The translations under genes were made by a program, and so were the position numbers. DNA of 64,000 nucleotides from Oscillospiraceae bacterium (GTDB taxonomy: Bacteria > Bacillota > Clostridia > Oscillospirales > Ruminococcaceae): NCBI GenBank assembly GCA_017536625.1, contig JAFXGY010000043.1, positions 28,099 through 92,098 of the forward strand. Direction: 5' to 3'. Positions 17,365-25,971 of this stretch are shown here, piece after piece. Positions within the stretch are counted from its first letter, which is position 1. Each line of letters begins with the position of its first letter. Below the pieces are notes generated by a model that saw only the letters and a list, made by a program, of their open reading frames with translations, was not told the DNA's origin and did not search any database.

Positions 17365-19926
17365 TTAAATTGCAACCGGGAAATCGGTTATAAGTTTTGC
17401 CGCAAATCTTCTGATAAGGTTTGCATCGATTACGTTGATTCTTCCGTTTCCGTCAACGTCACCTGCTTTTGCCTGCTCGCTGTCAATGGTAACAAGCTTA
17501 GCGGCAGATCTTCTGAGAAGGTTTGCGTCGATTACGTTGATTTTTCCGTTTCCGTCAAGATCTCCGAAGATAATGGTGACATCTTTATATCCTTCCGCGA
17601 CAAGACCGTTCCAGCAGCCGTTTTCATCAAGCTTCCAGCTTGCGTTGTCTTCAGGGAAATGGATCGTTGCATCGGAATTGAAAGGAGATTCTGCTCCGGA
17701 ATCCACCTTCGGTGCGTCGCCTTCAAAATAGAATTCATCGATTCCGCAGCCGGAAAAAGCTTCCCCGCCGATGGCTTCAAGGCTTTCGGGGAAAGTGATT
17801 TTTTCTTCAAGGCTGCTGCAGTTTTTGAATGCGCCTTTTCCGATTTCAGAAACGCCTTCCGGAAGCTCAACGGTTCCGGTCATATTGACGCAGTCAGAAA
17901 AAGCATAATCCGCAATGGAGGTTACGCCTTCTTCAAGAACAAGGTTCTTTATGCTTTCTCTGAGTTCATACCAAGGTGCAATGGCATCGCCGTTTGCATT
18001 ATCTGTAATATTTCCGTCCGTGGTATCAAAGTTTGAATCCGAACCGGAATTTCCTTCGAAATGCATCTCGCCGGTTCCTTCAATAACCAAAGTTCCATCA
18101 TAGGTAAGCTTCCAGGAAAGATTATCTCCGCAGGTTCCTTCTCCGATTATAACTTCGTCATATTCATGTCCTTCCGGAACAAATTCGTTGAGCTCAAAGC
18201 CGTTCCAGAGATTATTGTCATCGAAAGACCACTTATGGGCGGTTCCGCTGAGGTACCAAAGTTTTATGGTTCCGTTTTCGGTGCAGAAGGAATTGTCTTC
18301 ACATTCATAAGGCTCGCCGGAGATGAAATATACCTCAACATTTCCGCCGAAGGGTGCAAAGGCACGGCTTCCGATATATTTGAGTGCGCTGTTTATTTCA
18401 ACCTTTCCGTTATAGCCCGCGAAAGCATTATTATCAATGCTTTCAACACTTTCGGGAAGAACAATTTCTTTCGCGGAGCTCATGCCGAAGGCATAGCTGC
18501 CGATTTTTCTGGTTCCTTCCGGAACAGAATAGCTTTCGGAAAGAATATTGGGATAGAAAAGCAGTTCTGCTTTGTTTTTGCTGAAAAGGATTCCGCCTTC
18601 GGCACAGAAATTATCATTTCCTTCTGAAACGGTTATTCCCTGCACTTTTGCGCCGTAAAATGCGTTCGGTGCGATTTTATCAAGAGAGGAAGGAAGGTCG
18701 ATGGTTCCGGAAATATTGGAAAGTCCGCAAAAAGCGGCTTTTCCGATATAGGTTATTCCATCTTCAAGAACCACGGTGGTTATGCGATCATTATATTTCC
18801 ACCAGGGTGCGCTTGATGAAACTGTTCCGGAAGTGGAAACAGCCATGGAATAATCTTCCATTTTACCGCCGCCGCTTATGGTAAGAACTCCGCTTTCATC
18901 AAGATTCCAGGTAAGGTTTTTTCCGCCGTTCGCTCCGCAAAAACCGCTTGCGGAGAAAACGTCATCTGTTTTGGGATTAAAGCATTTATCGCTCATGGGG
19001 TATTCGGAATTAAATTCCTCGGTTTCGAATTCACTATCCCTCGTATGGTTGGAAAAATCCTTTTCGCATTTAAGGAAATAGCTGTAACTTGTTCTGCCTG
19101 CATCCCAGGTTGAATCAAGGTTATAATATTTTCCGTTGAGTTCGACTATGTTCCAGCCGTGAGCACCGTTTGTGCTGGTCTGCACACCGGTGATGAATCT
19201 TGCGTCAATGCCTTCTTCAAGAGCAAAGCGATAAAGAAGCATTGCATAGCCCTGACAAACCGCAGTTTTATCAATAAGGGCACCATAGGCGGTATATTTT
19301 GTTTTATGGTCCTGATTATTCAGATTTTTATAATCATAAGTTACATTATCGCAAATATAATCATAGATGATTTTTATTTTTGCGTAATCACTTTTGCCTT
19401 CAAAGTTAAAGGAATCCAAGGTTTTTCTGATAGCTTCATCAACCTTTTTTTCCTGCTCAAAGTCAGTATAATACTGAATTGTGTGATAGCAGATGGTTAC
19501 ATAGCAGCTGTTTCCGAGCTGATATCCGCTGATCTGTGCTTTCCAGCCGCCAAGTTGGCCAATGATATAATCGCCGGCTACAGGATTTCCGCTGTGTTCA
19601 ACCGCTTCATGAAAAATAGTTTGGGCAATGGTTTTAATTTCGTCAGCATTGCAAATAAAAGGAATGTTTATTATTTCCGTTCTGGAAACAAGTTCTTCGG
19701 TAAGGACTTTTGCCGCTTCTTCAATATCGGTATAATAATCCGCATCGGAAAGAGGCATTACCGGATAAATTTCCTCATGAGAAAAATGTTCCTCTGTAAT
19801 AACATCGGAATAAACAGGGTTAATATATAAATCATCATGGTCAATACATTTGAAAGAAGCAAATGCAGAAACCTGACCGGTCAATATAATGCCAAGGCAC
19901 AAAGCCAAAGCGATGATTTTTTTCAC
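17365..19926 (-). CDS. Secreted transglutaminase-like protein with BspA-like repeats and C-terminal dockerin
   Basis: 853 residues. After a signal peptide comes a transglutaminase/protease-like domain (about 60-310) with the full Cys-His-Asp triad: Cys in KTAVCQGYAMLL, His in NGAHGWNIV, Asp in YYNLDSTWD. BspA/LRR_5 repeats follow (about 335-775), then a dockerin with DLDGNGKINVIDAN and DVDGNGRINVIDAN. Such domains may cross-link, cleave or remodel proteins; the substrate is unknown. I choose the GTG at 19924-19926, which has GAAGGGTG upstream, over a TTG eight codons earlier. No clear promoter is seen between it and the terminator of the gene above, so it may depend on readthrough. Confidence 0.93.
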   Translation of the reverse strand: MKKIIALALCLGIILTGQVSAFASFKCIDHDDLYINPVYSDVITEEHFSHEEIYPVMPLSDADYYTDIEEAAKVLTEELVSRTEIINIPFICNADEIKTIAQTIFHEAVEHSGNPVAGDYIIGQLGGWKAQISGYQLGNSCYVTICYHTIQYYTDFEQEKKVDEAIRKTLDSFNFEGKSDYAKIKIIYDYICDNVTYDYKNLNNQDHKTKYTAYGALIDKTAVCQGYAMLLYRFALEEGIDARFITGVQTSTNGAHGWNIVELNGKYYNLDSTWDAGRTSYSYFLKCEKDFSNHTRDSEFETEEFNSEYPMSDKCFNPKTDDVFSASGFCGANGGKNLTWNLDESGVLTISGGGKMEDYSMAVSTSGTVSSSAPWWKYNDRITTVVLEDGITYIGKAAFCGLSNISGTIDLPSSLDKIAPNAFYGAKVQGITVSEGNDNFCAEGGILFSKNKAELLFYPNILSESYSVPEGTRKIGSYAFGMSSAKEIVLPESVESIDNNAFAGYNGKVEINSALKYIGSRAFAPFGGNVEVYFISGEPYECEDNSFCTENGTIKLWYLSGTAHKWSFDDNNLWNGFELNEFVPEGHEYDEVIIGEGTCGDNLSWKLTYDGTLVIEGTGEMHFEGNSGSDSNFDTTDGNITDNANGDAIAPWYELRESIKNLVLEEGVTSIADYAFSDCVNMTGTVELPEGVSEIGKGAFKNCSSLEEKITFPESLEAIGGEAFSGCGIDEFYFEGDAPKVDSGAESPFNSDATIHFPEDNASWKLDENGCWNGLVAEGYKDVTIIFGDLDGNGKINVIDANLLRRSAAKLVTIDSEQAKAGDVDGNGRINVIDANLIRRFAAKLITDFPVAI

Positions 19927-19964
19927 TTTTTCACCCTTCTTACAAAACAAAATAAATAACGCGC

Positions 19965-19994
19965 AAACCTGCCCTGCTTATGCAGGGCAGGTTT
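19965..19994 (-). terminator. Terminator after the anchored cohesin gene
   Basis: A 12-13 bp stem (AACCTGCCCTGC with its complement, TAA loop) follows the stop at 20020 on the minus strand. The T run after it is interrupted (TTTGCGCGTT), so termination may be partial. Confidence 0.7.
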
Positions 19995-20019
19995 GGAAAA
20001 GCTGAATTATTAATTCAGC

Positions 20020-21387
20020 TTATTTGCGGTTCTTTTGGGAACATACTGCTGCAGCAGCTGCAAGAGCAACAACGGCATAAGCACCCATTACGGGAGCACC
20101 GGTGTTGGGGTTGGTTTCTGCTTCAGCTTTTCCGGTCATATCGATGATAACGGTAGGATCAAGGAAGAATACGTTTTTGATTACTCTGGTTTCAACATGG
20201 CTTTCATCGCGTTTGCAAACACGTTTTTCTTCGCCGTCTTCACCAGCGGTTGCTTCTTTGACTACTTCCCATTTGCCCCAGTCGTGGCCGAGTGCAGGAA
20301 TAGTACCGGTTTCTTCTTCGCCGCAAACACCGCATACATGAACTTTTTCACCGGGGTTGGTGCAGTCGGGAGCTTTGGTTTCGTCCCATTCGCCCCAATC
20401 GTGACCGAGCGGATCTACGGGTCTGGTTTCTTTGTGCGATCTGTCACGTTTGCAATAACGGGTTTCTTCGCCGTGTTCATCGCAATCGGGAGCAGTGGTT
20501 TCTTCCCAGTCGCCCCAATCATGGCCGAGTTTGGGTTCTACGGAAGTTTTGGTGCCAACAGGGCAGTTTGCTCTCCGGCAGGTGTGGGTTCTTACACCGT
20601 CTTCTTCGCAGGTAGGATCGGTGGTTACAACGCCATCATCCCAGTCATGCTCAACAACAGCACCGGTTACGGTTTTGGTTTCCTGGCATCTAAGGCAGGT
20701 ATAGAGAACGTCAGTGGTTGAGCCGCAGACTGCATCCTGTGCAACACCGGCATCCCAATCGTGTTCAAGAGCATCGATGGTTTCGGTTTCTTCTGCATCG
20801 CAGGTGCCGTTATAAGCTTCGCAATGTCTTACTTTTTCGCCTTCAACGCCGCACCAAGGAGCTTTGGTTTCTTCCCAATCGCTCCATTCGTGTTCATGAA
20901 CATAGTCGATTTCTACTTCTGCGGGTTCTGCGGGAACTTCAATTTCTGCTACGGGGATTTCAAGGAAATCTTCGCCTGCAAAAATGATGTCTTCACCGGG
21001 CATGAAGCCGAAAGCAGCAGCGCCAAGTTCTTTAGCGATTGCTTTGAAGGTGATTACAACAAGTTCGCCATCGATAGGAGCAGCTGCAAGAGCATCCCAG
21101 TTGATGTAGATTTCGCCGGGAATGAGGGTGTTTACAGTTGCACCTACAAGACCTGCATTAACAGCGCATTCAACAAGTTCAAGTTTGGTTTCGTCATATT
21201 CGAAAGCAACCTGAAGAGCGGTAACGCTGCCAAAGTTTTTGGCAAGAACTTTTACTACCTGGGTCTGGCCTTCTGCAGTGAAATCAGAAGTTACAAACTC
21301 GATAGCAGGTTTTTCTTCTGCCATTGCAATAACAGAAAGGCTGAGAGCCAGAACCATTGCAAGGGCAAGTGCCATAATTTTTTTCAT
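20020..21387 (-). CDS. Cohesin-like surface protein with Cys-rich HDWG repeats and sortase-like NPNTG anchor
   Basis: 455 residues. Order: signal peptide (1-23), cohesin-like domain (about 25-165, with ALQVAFEYDETKLELVEC and EIYINWDALAAAP), six tandem repeats of about 35-45 residues that each open with H(E/D)W (about 168-405), and a C-terminal NPNTG motif near residue 426, a hydrophobic stretch and a QKNRK tail. This is the layout of a sortase-anchored protein, although NPxTG differs from LPxTG. The repeats carry paired cysteines (YTCLRCQ, CGVCG) that may bind metal or form disulphides. It follows the gene at 21424 by 36 bp with no terminator, so they share a transcript. Likely role: wall-attached receptor for dockerins. 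Confidence 0.9.
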   Translation of the reverse strand: MKKIMALALAMVLALSLSVIAMAEEKPAIEFVTSDFTAEGQTQVVKVLAKNFGSVTALQVAFEYDETKLELVECAVNAGLVGATVNTLIPGEIYINWDALAAAPIDGELVVITFKAIAKELGAAAFGFMPGEDIIFAGEDFLEIPVAEIEVPAEPAEVEIDYVHEHEWSDWEETKAPWCGVEGEKVRHCEAYNGTCDAEETETIDALEHDWDAGVAQDAVCGSTTDVLYTCLRCQETKTVTGAVVEHDWDDGVVTTDPTCEEDGVRTHTCRRANCPVGTKTSVEPKLGHDWGDWEETTAPDCDEHGEETRYCKRDRSHKETRPVDPLGHDWGEWDETKAPDCTNPGEKVHVCGVCGEEETGTIPALGHDWGKWEVVKEATAGEDGEEKRVCKRDESHVETRVIKNVFFLDPTVIIDMTGKAEAETNPNTGAPVMGAYAVVALAAAAAVCSQKNRK

Positions 21388-21423
21388 AGTGTTTACCTCC
21401 TATAAAAACTTTATTAGAGACTT

Positions 21424-23799
21424 TTATAATAATTCCACAGGGAATTTATTAATAAGTTTGGCCGCAAATCTTCGGATAAGATTTGCATCGATAACGTTTA
21501 TTTTCCCGTTTCCGTCAACATCTCCGGCCGTAAGCTGACCCTCATCGAATGCGATGAGCTTTGCGGCATATCTTCGAAGAAGATTTGCATCGAGGACGTT
21601 GATTTTTTCGTCACCGTTTGTATCGCCGTAAATTACGTCGATAACCTCAACGGCAGCGGGAACGAGTTCGATATCGATATCCTCATAACTTCCGGTCATG
21701 AAGATTATCTCTTCGTTCTGATCGAAAGAAATATAGGTTTTGGTAGGCTCGATACCTTCTTTAACCTTAAAGACGATATCGAGAATGGAGCCTTCTACAT
21801 TAAGAGGGGAGAGCGCATCCCAAAGGAAATAGATTTTTCCTTCTTCTGCGGCATTTATGGTGTAATCATCGAGCATCGGCGAAGAAGTGGATTCCACTTC
21901 GAGGATGTTCGAATCATAGCTTACGGTAAACTGAATCATTTCCGCCCCGAGATTTTCCGGGATTTTTACGGAAACTGTGCCGGTTTTTCCGGCAGGGATC
22001 TTTGCGGAAGTTATTTCGACAATCTTTTTTTCCGGTTCATCGGGTTCTTCCGGTTCTTCCGGGTTTATCCAATTATGACGGATGGTTCTGTAACCCATGT
22101 GGTAAGGGGTTTCAAAGCCTTCGGCATCTTCCATGCAATAAAGAACAACATTTTCCGTGAAAGAACTTTCATAGGTATCCGCCGGGAACATTTCCGGTGC
22201 ATCGCCTTCGAAATAAACCGCTTCGAGCCCTTCGCACCAAAGTGCGGAATCACCGATTCTTGTGATGCCTTCATGGATTTCGGCAATTTTAAGGCTGTCC
22301 TGCTCATAAAAAGCGTAATCCGGAATTTCGGTCTTCCATGAATATTCAATATCGCAATTTCTGCCAACGGGACCCAAGGTTTCGAGATTCGAATCCGGGA
22401 AAAGAGGATATCCCATCTCCGCAAGGCTTTCGGGAAGAATTACTTTTCGGATATTTTCAAAGCCATAAAAGCCTCCGACCATTCCGACTATGCCTTCTTC
22501 TATTACAACCTTATTAATATGTTCGTGATATCTGCCCCAGGGAGCAGTGGTTACTCCGGGAATGATTTCTATTCCGGTCAGCCAATAGCTGTAATATCCG
22601 TATCCTTCGCCGCCGATGGTCAGAGTGCCTTCCCTATCGACCTTCCAGGTGATGGTTGTTTCGCCGGAAATATCATCGAAGGTTTTTCCTCCATCAATAT
22701 AGTCAGGATCGGTTTTTATAGCGTAATCGGAAAGAGAAGAATCGCTTTCGCTTATTTCGAGCCACATGCCGAGATCCGGATCCGCAAGAGTGTAATCAAC
22801 ATCTATGCGCTTTATAATCTCGCTGCAGTCTTTGATTATATAATAAGAAACTAAATCCTCATCGCTCTTGCCGAAAATATCGCGAAGCTCTCCATAGCTG
22901 TATCCGGTATCGAAACTTATGCTGTAATTGCCCTTTATTTTGGTTTTATCGAAGAAATTTACGACATAAACCGGTTCATCAAGCTTTCCGCCGTCATCGC
23001 CGAATTCCATCAGATAAAAGAACGAAAAGAAATTTATGCCCTTCTGGCCGGACATAACTTTTTCTATCTCGACCATATAGGAATAATTTTCAATCGCCAT
23101 GAAAAAGCCGCGGCCGGTCAATCTCGAAAAACCTTCGTCATTCACCGCAAAGGCATATTCCATTTCTACTTTTATTCCTTCGGTTTCGTAATAATAAGAA
23201 GAAATTCCTGTTTTTCCGGCAACAAAGCCCTGAACCGTGCCGGAACCCATATTTTCATCAATAACGTCCGGGTCGATTATCGGAACATCCACGATAATCG
23301 TAATGGTTGCGCTTTGGCTTTCATTATCGGGGTTATAAACGGTGAGGGAACATTCTTTATATTCCGCGGTTCTGTTGGCATCAAGGCCGACGCTTATATA
23401 AATATTCCAATCGCCGCCGACAGGTTCCCAGGGTTCCTCATCGCTGATGTAATATCCTTCAGCTTCATAGATAAGGTCTCCGGAAGTTTTGAATCTGACA
23501 CCTTCCACGCTTTCATCAAAGGCAAAGGCGATGTTACAATATGCGCCGTACATCCATGCATCATCCGGAGCAAACAGCACTACATCACCGTCGCTGAAAT
23601 TGTGGATATAGTCAAAATACCAGATTTCTTCCTCTTCGCTGTTTGTTACTTTGGCTTCGTAACTTTCTTCGCGGGAAATCGTTTTTATTTCATCGGTTTT
23701 AATCGGTTTCGAAACTTCAGCTTTCTCTGCAGCAAAGGAATTTATCCCCATGGAGAGAAGCAGCGAAACCGCAAGGAAAAAGCAAAGCAGCTTTTTCAT
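21424..23799 (-). CDS. Secreted protein with BspA-like repeats, cohesin-like domain and C-terminal dockerin
   Basis: 791 residues. Signal peptide (1-23); beta-rich region (about 25-370) whose second half matches the protein at 10658-12643 (DTGYSYGELRDIFGKSDEDL here against DTGYTWETLREEF there, then VSYYI and DSSL); degenerate BspA-like repeats (about 375-590); a Pro-Glu linker (NPEEPEEPDEPEKK); cohesin-like domain (about 595-720, with IQFTVSYDSNILEVES and KIYFLWDALSPL); dockerin (about 722-791) with DTNGDEKINVLDAN and DVDGNGKINVIDAN. It carries both halves of a cohesin-dockerin pair and sits between two anchored cohesin genes in one operon, which suggests it extends the scaffold. Confidence 0.92.
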   Translation of the reverse strand: MKKLLCFFLAVSLLLSMGINSFAAEKAEVSKPIKTDEIKTISREESYEAKVTNSEEEEIWYFDYIHNFSDGDVVLFAPDDAWMYGAYCNIAFAFDESVEGVRFKTSGDLIYEAEGYYISDEEPWEPVGGDWNIYISVGLDANRTAEYKECSLTVYNPDNESQSATITIIVDVPIIDPDVIDENMGSGTVQGFVAGKTGISSYYYETEGIKVEMEYAFAVNDEGFSRLTGRGFFMAIENYSYMVEIEKVMSGQKGINFFSFFYLMEFGDDGGKLDEPVYVVNFFDKTKIKGNYSISFDTGYSYGELRDIFGKSDEDLVSYYIIKDCSEIIKRIDVDYTLADPDLGMWLEISESDSSLSDYAIKTDPDYIDGGKTFDDISGETTITWKVDREGTLTIGGEGYGYYSYWLTGIEIIPGVTTAPWGRYHEHINKVVIEEGIVGMVGGFYGFENIRKVILPESLAEMGYPLFPDSNLETLGPVGRNCDIEYSWKTEIPDYAFYEQDSLKIAEIHEGITRIGDSALWCEGLEAVYFEGDAPEMFPADTYESSFTENVVLYCMEDAEGFETPYHMGYRTIRHNWINPEEPEEPDEPEKKIVEITSAKIPAGKTGTVSVKIPENLGAEMIQFTVSYDSNILEVESTSSPMLDDYTINAAEEGKIYFLWDALSPLNVEGSILDIVFKVKEGIEPTKTYISFDQNEEIIFMTGSYEDIDIELVPAAVEVIDVIYGDTNGDEKINVLDANLLRRYAAKLIAFDEGQLTAGDVDGNGKINVIDANLIRRFAAKLINKFPVELL

Positions 23800-23819
23800 T
23801 TCTTCGCCCCCGATCGAAA

Positions 23820-24824
23820 TTATTTTTTATTTGCTTTTATTTTGGAAACAAGAACAACGACTACTGCGGCAACTCCTGCGCCAAGGGCTATGATAAGAAT
23901 CCATGCCCATGCTGGAACGCCTTCTTCTTTCTCCTGACGGGGAGAATCCACATTGAGGACATTACCGCTTCCCTCTTCATCTTCGGAAGGAAGTTCGCCG
24001 GTTACGGTTACGATGCAGGTTGCTTCTTCAAGTCCGTCTTCGGTCATAACGGTTACGGTTGCTTTTCCGGGGCCGACGGGAATGATTTTTCCGTTTTCGA
24101 CTTTAAGTACGTTTTCGTCGCTGCTGAACCAGAAAAGTTCTTTATCGGAACCGGAAACTTTGAGTTCGGCTTCTTCGCTGATATCAACGGAAAGCTGGGT
24201 TTTATCAATTTCGATTCCGTTGGAATATCCTTCATCGGGGGTGTTATCCGGAACTTTGTCCTTTCCGGGTTTGTTTTCTTTTTCGGGTTCTTCTTTTGAA
24301 GAATTATCCGCGCTGGAAGAATCTCCGGAAGGAACGTTGCTGCTTGGAACGTCACCGGTTACGACTTCGAGATCGCCTTTGATTTTTCCGATTTCTTCAA
24401 AATTTTCATTTGCAACAATGAATTCTTCGGTTTCATCATCAATGCGGATAGAAGTGGTTTTGTTGCTGACCTTCGGGGTGAATTCGATTCGAAGAACCGT
24501 TCCTCCGTCTTTCAGTGGAGAAAGGGCATCCCATATAAAATAGATTTTTCCTTCTTCTGCAGCATTTATTGTGGGAGCGGTGCTCGCGGAAAAAGCATTG
24601 CCGGAAACGACAGAAACACAGTCCAGAACAGAACTGTCATAGGCAACACAGAACTGGAGCATACAGGGATCTCCCTTTTTGGAAAGATCGACATCGACGA
24701 TGATTTTTTCACCATCGGAAGAATATTTATTGAGCGAAACTTCCGTTGTTTCTGCGGCGAATGCAGTTACAGAGAAGCTGAGAATCATTACAAGAGCCAA
24801 AAAAATCGATACAAACTTTTTCAT
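23820..24824 (-). CDS. Membrane-anchored cohesin-like protein with Ig-like domain
   Basis: 334 residues. Signal peptide (1-23); cohesin-like domain (about 26-150, with LQFCVAYDSSVLDCVSV and KIYFIWDALSPL); a Ser/Pro/Glu-rich linker (about 152-200); a bacterial Ig-like (Big_2) domain (about 205-285, with KATVTVMTEDGLEEATCIVTV); then a transmembrane helix (AWAWILIIALGAGVAAVVVV) and a basic KIKANKK tail. It has no sortase motif and should stay in the membrane with the cohesin outside. It is the first gene of the three-gene operon and has the best promoter of the cluster. Likely role: cell-surface anchor for dockerin proteins (inference). Confidence 0.9.
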   Translation of the reverse strand: MKKFVSIFLALVMILSFSVTAFAAETTEVSLNKYSSDGEKIIVDVDLSKKGDPCMLQFCVAYDSSVLDCVSVVSGNAFSASTAPTINAAEEGKIYFIWDALSPLKDGGTVLRIEFTPKVSNKTTSIRIDDETEEFIVANENFEEIGKIKGDLEVVTGDVPSSNVPSGDSSSADNSSKEEPEKENKPGKDKVPDNTPDEGYSNGIEIDKTQLSVDISEEAELKVSGSDKELFWFSSDENVLKVENGKIIPVGPGKATVTVMTEDGLEEATCIVTVTGELPSEDEEGSGNVLNVDSPRQEKEEGVPAWAWILIIALGAGVAAVVVVLVSKIKANKK

Positions 24825-24874
24825 TTTTTCTCCCTTAAAATTAAATAAATATTACCACATAAATATACAATATT

Positions 24875-24903
24875 ATTATATTACTCTAATCTTCGATTGT
24901 CAA
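24875..24903 (-). promoter_or_regulatory. Consensus promoter of the anchored-cohesin operon
   Basis: Minus strand: -35 TTGACA at 24898-24903, 17 bp spacer, -10 TATAAT at 24875-24880, then about 50 bp of AT-rich leader and a GGGAG ribosome binding site. Confidence 0.88.
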
Positions 24904-25010
24904 TAAATTAAGGTCTATTATAATATAAAAGAATAAATATTTTTCCCCTCTTTTTTCTCAAAAAAGATTTAAACAACAAAACCCTATGCTGGCTGCATAT
25001 GGGCAAAATA

Positions 25011-25046
25011 AAAAGCAGATTTTCCTTTTCGGGAAAATCTGCTTTT
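25011..25046 (-). terminator. Terminator of the amidohydrolase gene
   Basis: AAAAGCAGATTTTCC pairs with its complement around a short loop; on the minus strand a TTTTTATTTT tail follows. Confidence 0.85.
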
Positions 25047-25047
25047 C

Positions 25048-25842
25048 TCAAAATCCGTATGCTTTTGCGAAATTTTCATAAAGAATTTTTCTGTTATCCT
25101 CTTCCGAAAGACCAAGTTCAAAGAAGAGTTTCAGTTCTTCTTTGTGGTCCCACATGGGAAAATCCGTTCCCCAGAAGAAGCTTTCGATTCCATAACGGTC
25201 GAAAAATTTAAAGATAAGCTCCTTTGTCATAAAATGCATGGAGCTTGAAATATCGAAATAAAGAGTACCGGGTTTATAGACCTCAAGGGCAGATTCCCAT
25301 CTTCTGTATCCGCCAAAATGGGCGCCAATAAGCTTCAGTCCCGGAACTTCATCAAGCACTTTTGCCATTCTTTCCGGCTGGGAATATTCATATCTGTCGT
25401 CGCCAAGATGGACTATAAGCCACATATCGTTATCGCGAACGGCTTTAAACATCGGAAGAGCTTCGGGGTCGTCAATATAAAATTTCTGAAAATCCGGATG
25501 GAGCTTCACCCCGGTAATACCCATTTCCTTCATTCTTTTAATTTCTTCATCGATGTTTTCGAATCCGGGGTGAAGAGTTCCGAAACCGATAAATTCCGGG
25601 TGTTTTGCGCATTCCCCCGCAATAAAATTATTGATTATCGGAACCTGCTGCGGGATAGTCGCTGCGGAGCAGACCACAAATTTTTCGATTCCTGCTTTCT
25701 TCCCCGCCGCAACAAGTTCATCCCCCGTTCCGAGATGCTGCATATCGATATCATAAAATTCGCCGATGGCATCCGTTGCCTTGCTTACGATTTTTTCCGG
25801 ATATATATGGTTATGCACGTCAATTATTCTGTAATCAGGCAT
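25048..25842 (-). CDS. Amidohydrolase_2 family metal-dependent hydrolase
   Basis: 264-residue cytosolic TIM-barrel hydrolase. Metal-binding motifs: DVHNH at residues 8-12, VKLHPD near 119, IVHLGD near 147, GAHFGG near 179 and WGTDFP near 227. This pattern is that of the Amidohydrolase_2 group, which includes decarboxylases and lactonases; the substrate cannot be told. It lies 130 bp downstream of eutQ but beyond the eut terminator, so it is probably not part of that pathway. It ends directly before its own terminator. Confidence 0.88.
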   Translation of the reverse strand: MPDYRIIDVHNHIYPEKIVSKATDAIGEFYDIDMQHLGTGDELVAAGKKAGIEKFVVCSAATIPQQVPIINNFIAGECAKHPEFIGFGTLHPGFENIDEEIKRMKEMGITGVKLHPDFQKFYIDDPEALPMFKAVRDNDMWLIVHLGDDRYEYSQPERMAKVLDEVPGLKLIGAHFGGYRRWESALEVYKPGTLYFDISSSMHFMTKELIFKFFDRYGIESFFWGTDFPMWDHKEELKLFFELGLSEEDNRKILYENFAKAYGF

Positions 25843-25928
25843 GATTTCGCCTCGCTTTGTTAAAAAATCTTCATTTATTTTAGCACAAAACTCTTTTTAT
25901 GACAATATGGCCTTATTTTTTTGCAACA

Positions 25929-25957
25929 AAAAAACACCGCCTAAGCGGTGTTTTTTA
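25929..25957 (-). terminator. Terminator of the eut operon
   Basis: AAAACACCGC and GCGGTGTTTT form a stem 15 bp after the eutQ stop, with TTTTTTT following on the minus strand. Confidence 0.9.
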
Positions 25958-25971
25958 AATCAATAATTAAA

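Noticed and set aside
10658-24824. Cellulosome gene cluster
   Set aside because: No glycoside hydrolase, carbohydrate esterase or carbohydrate-binding module is recognisable in any of the seven proteins.
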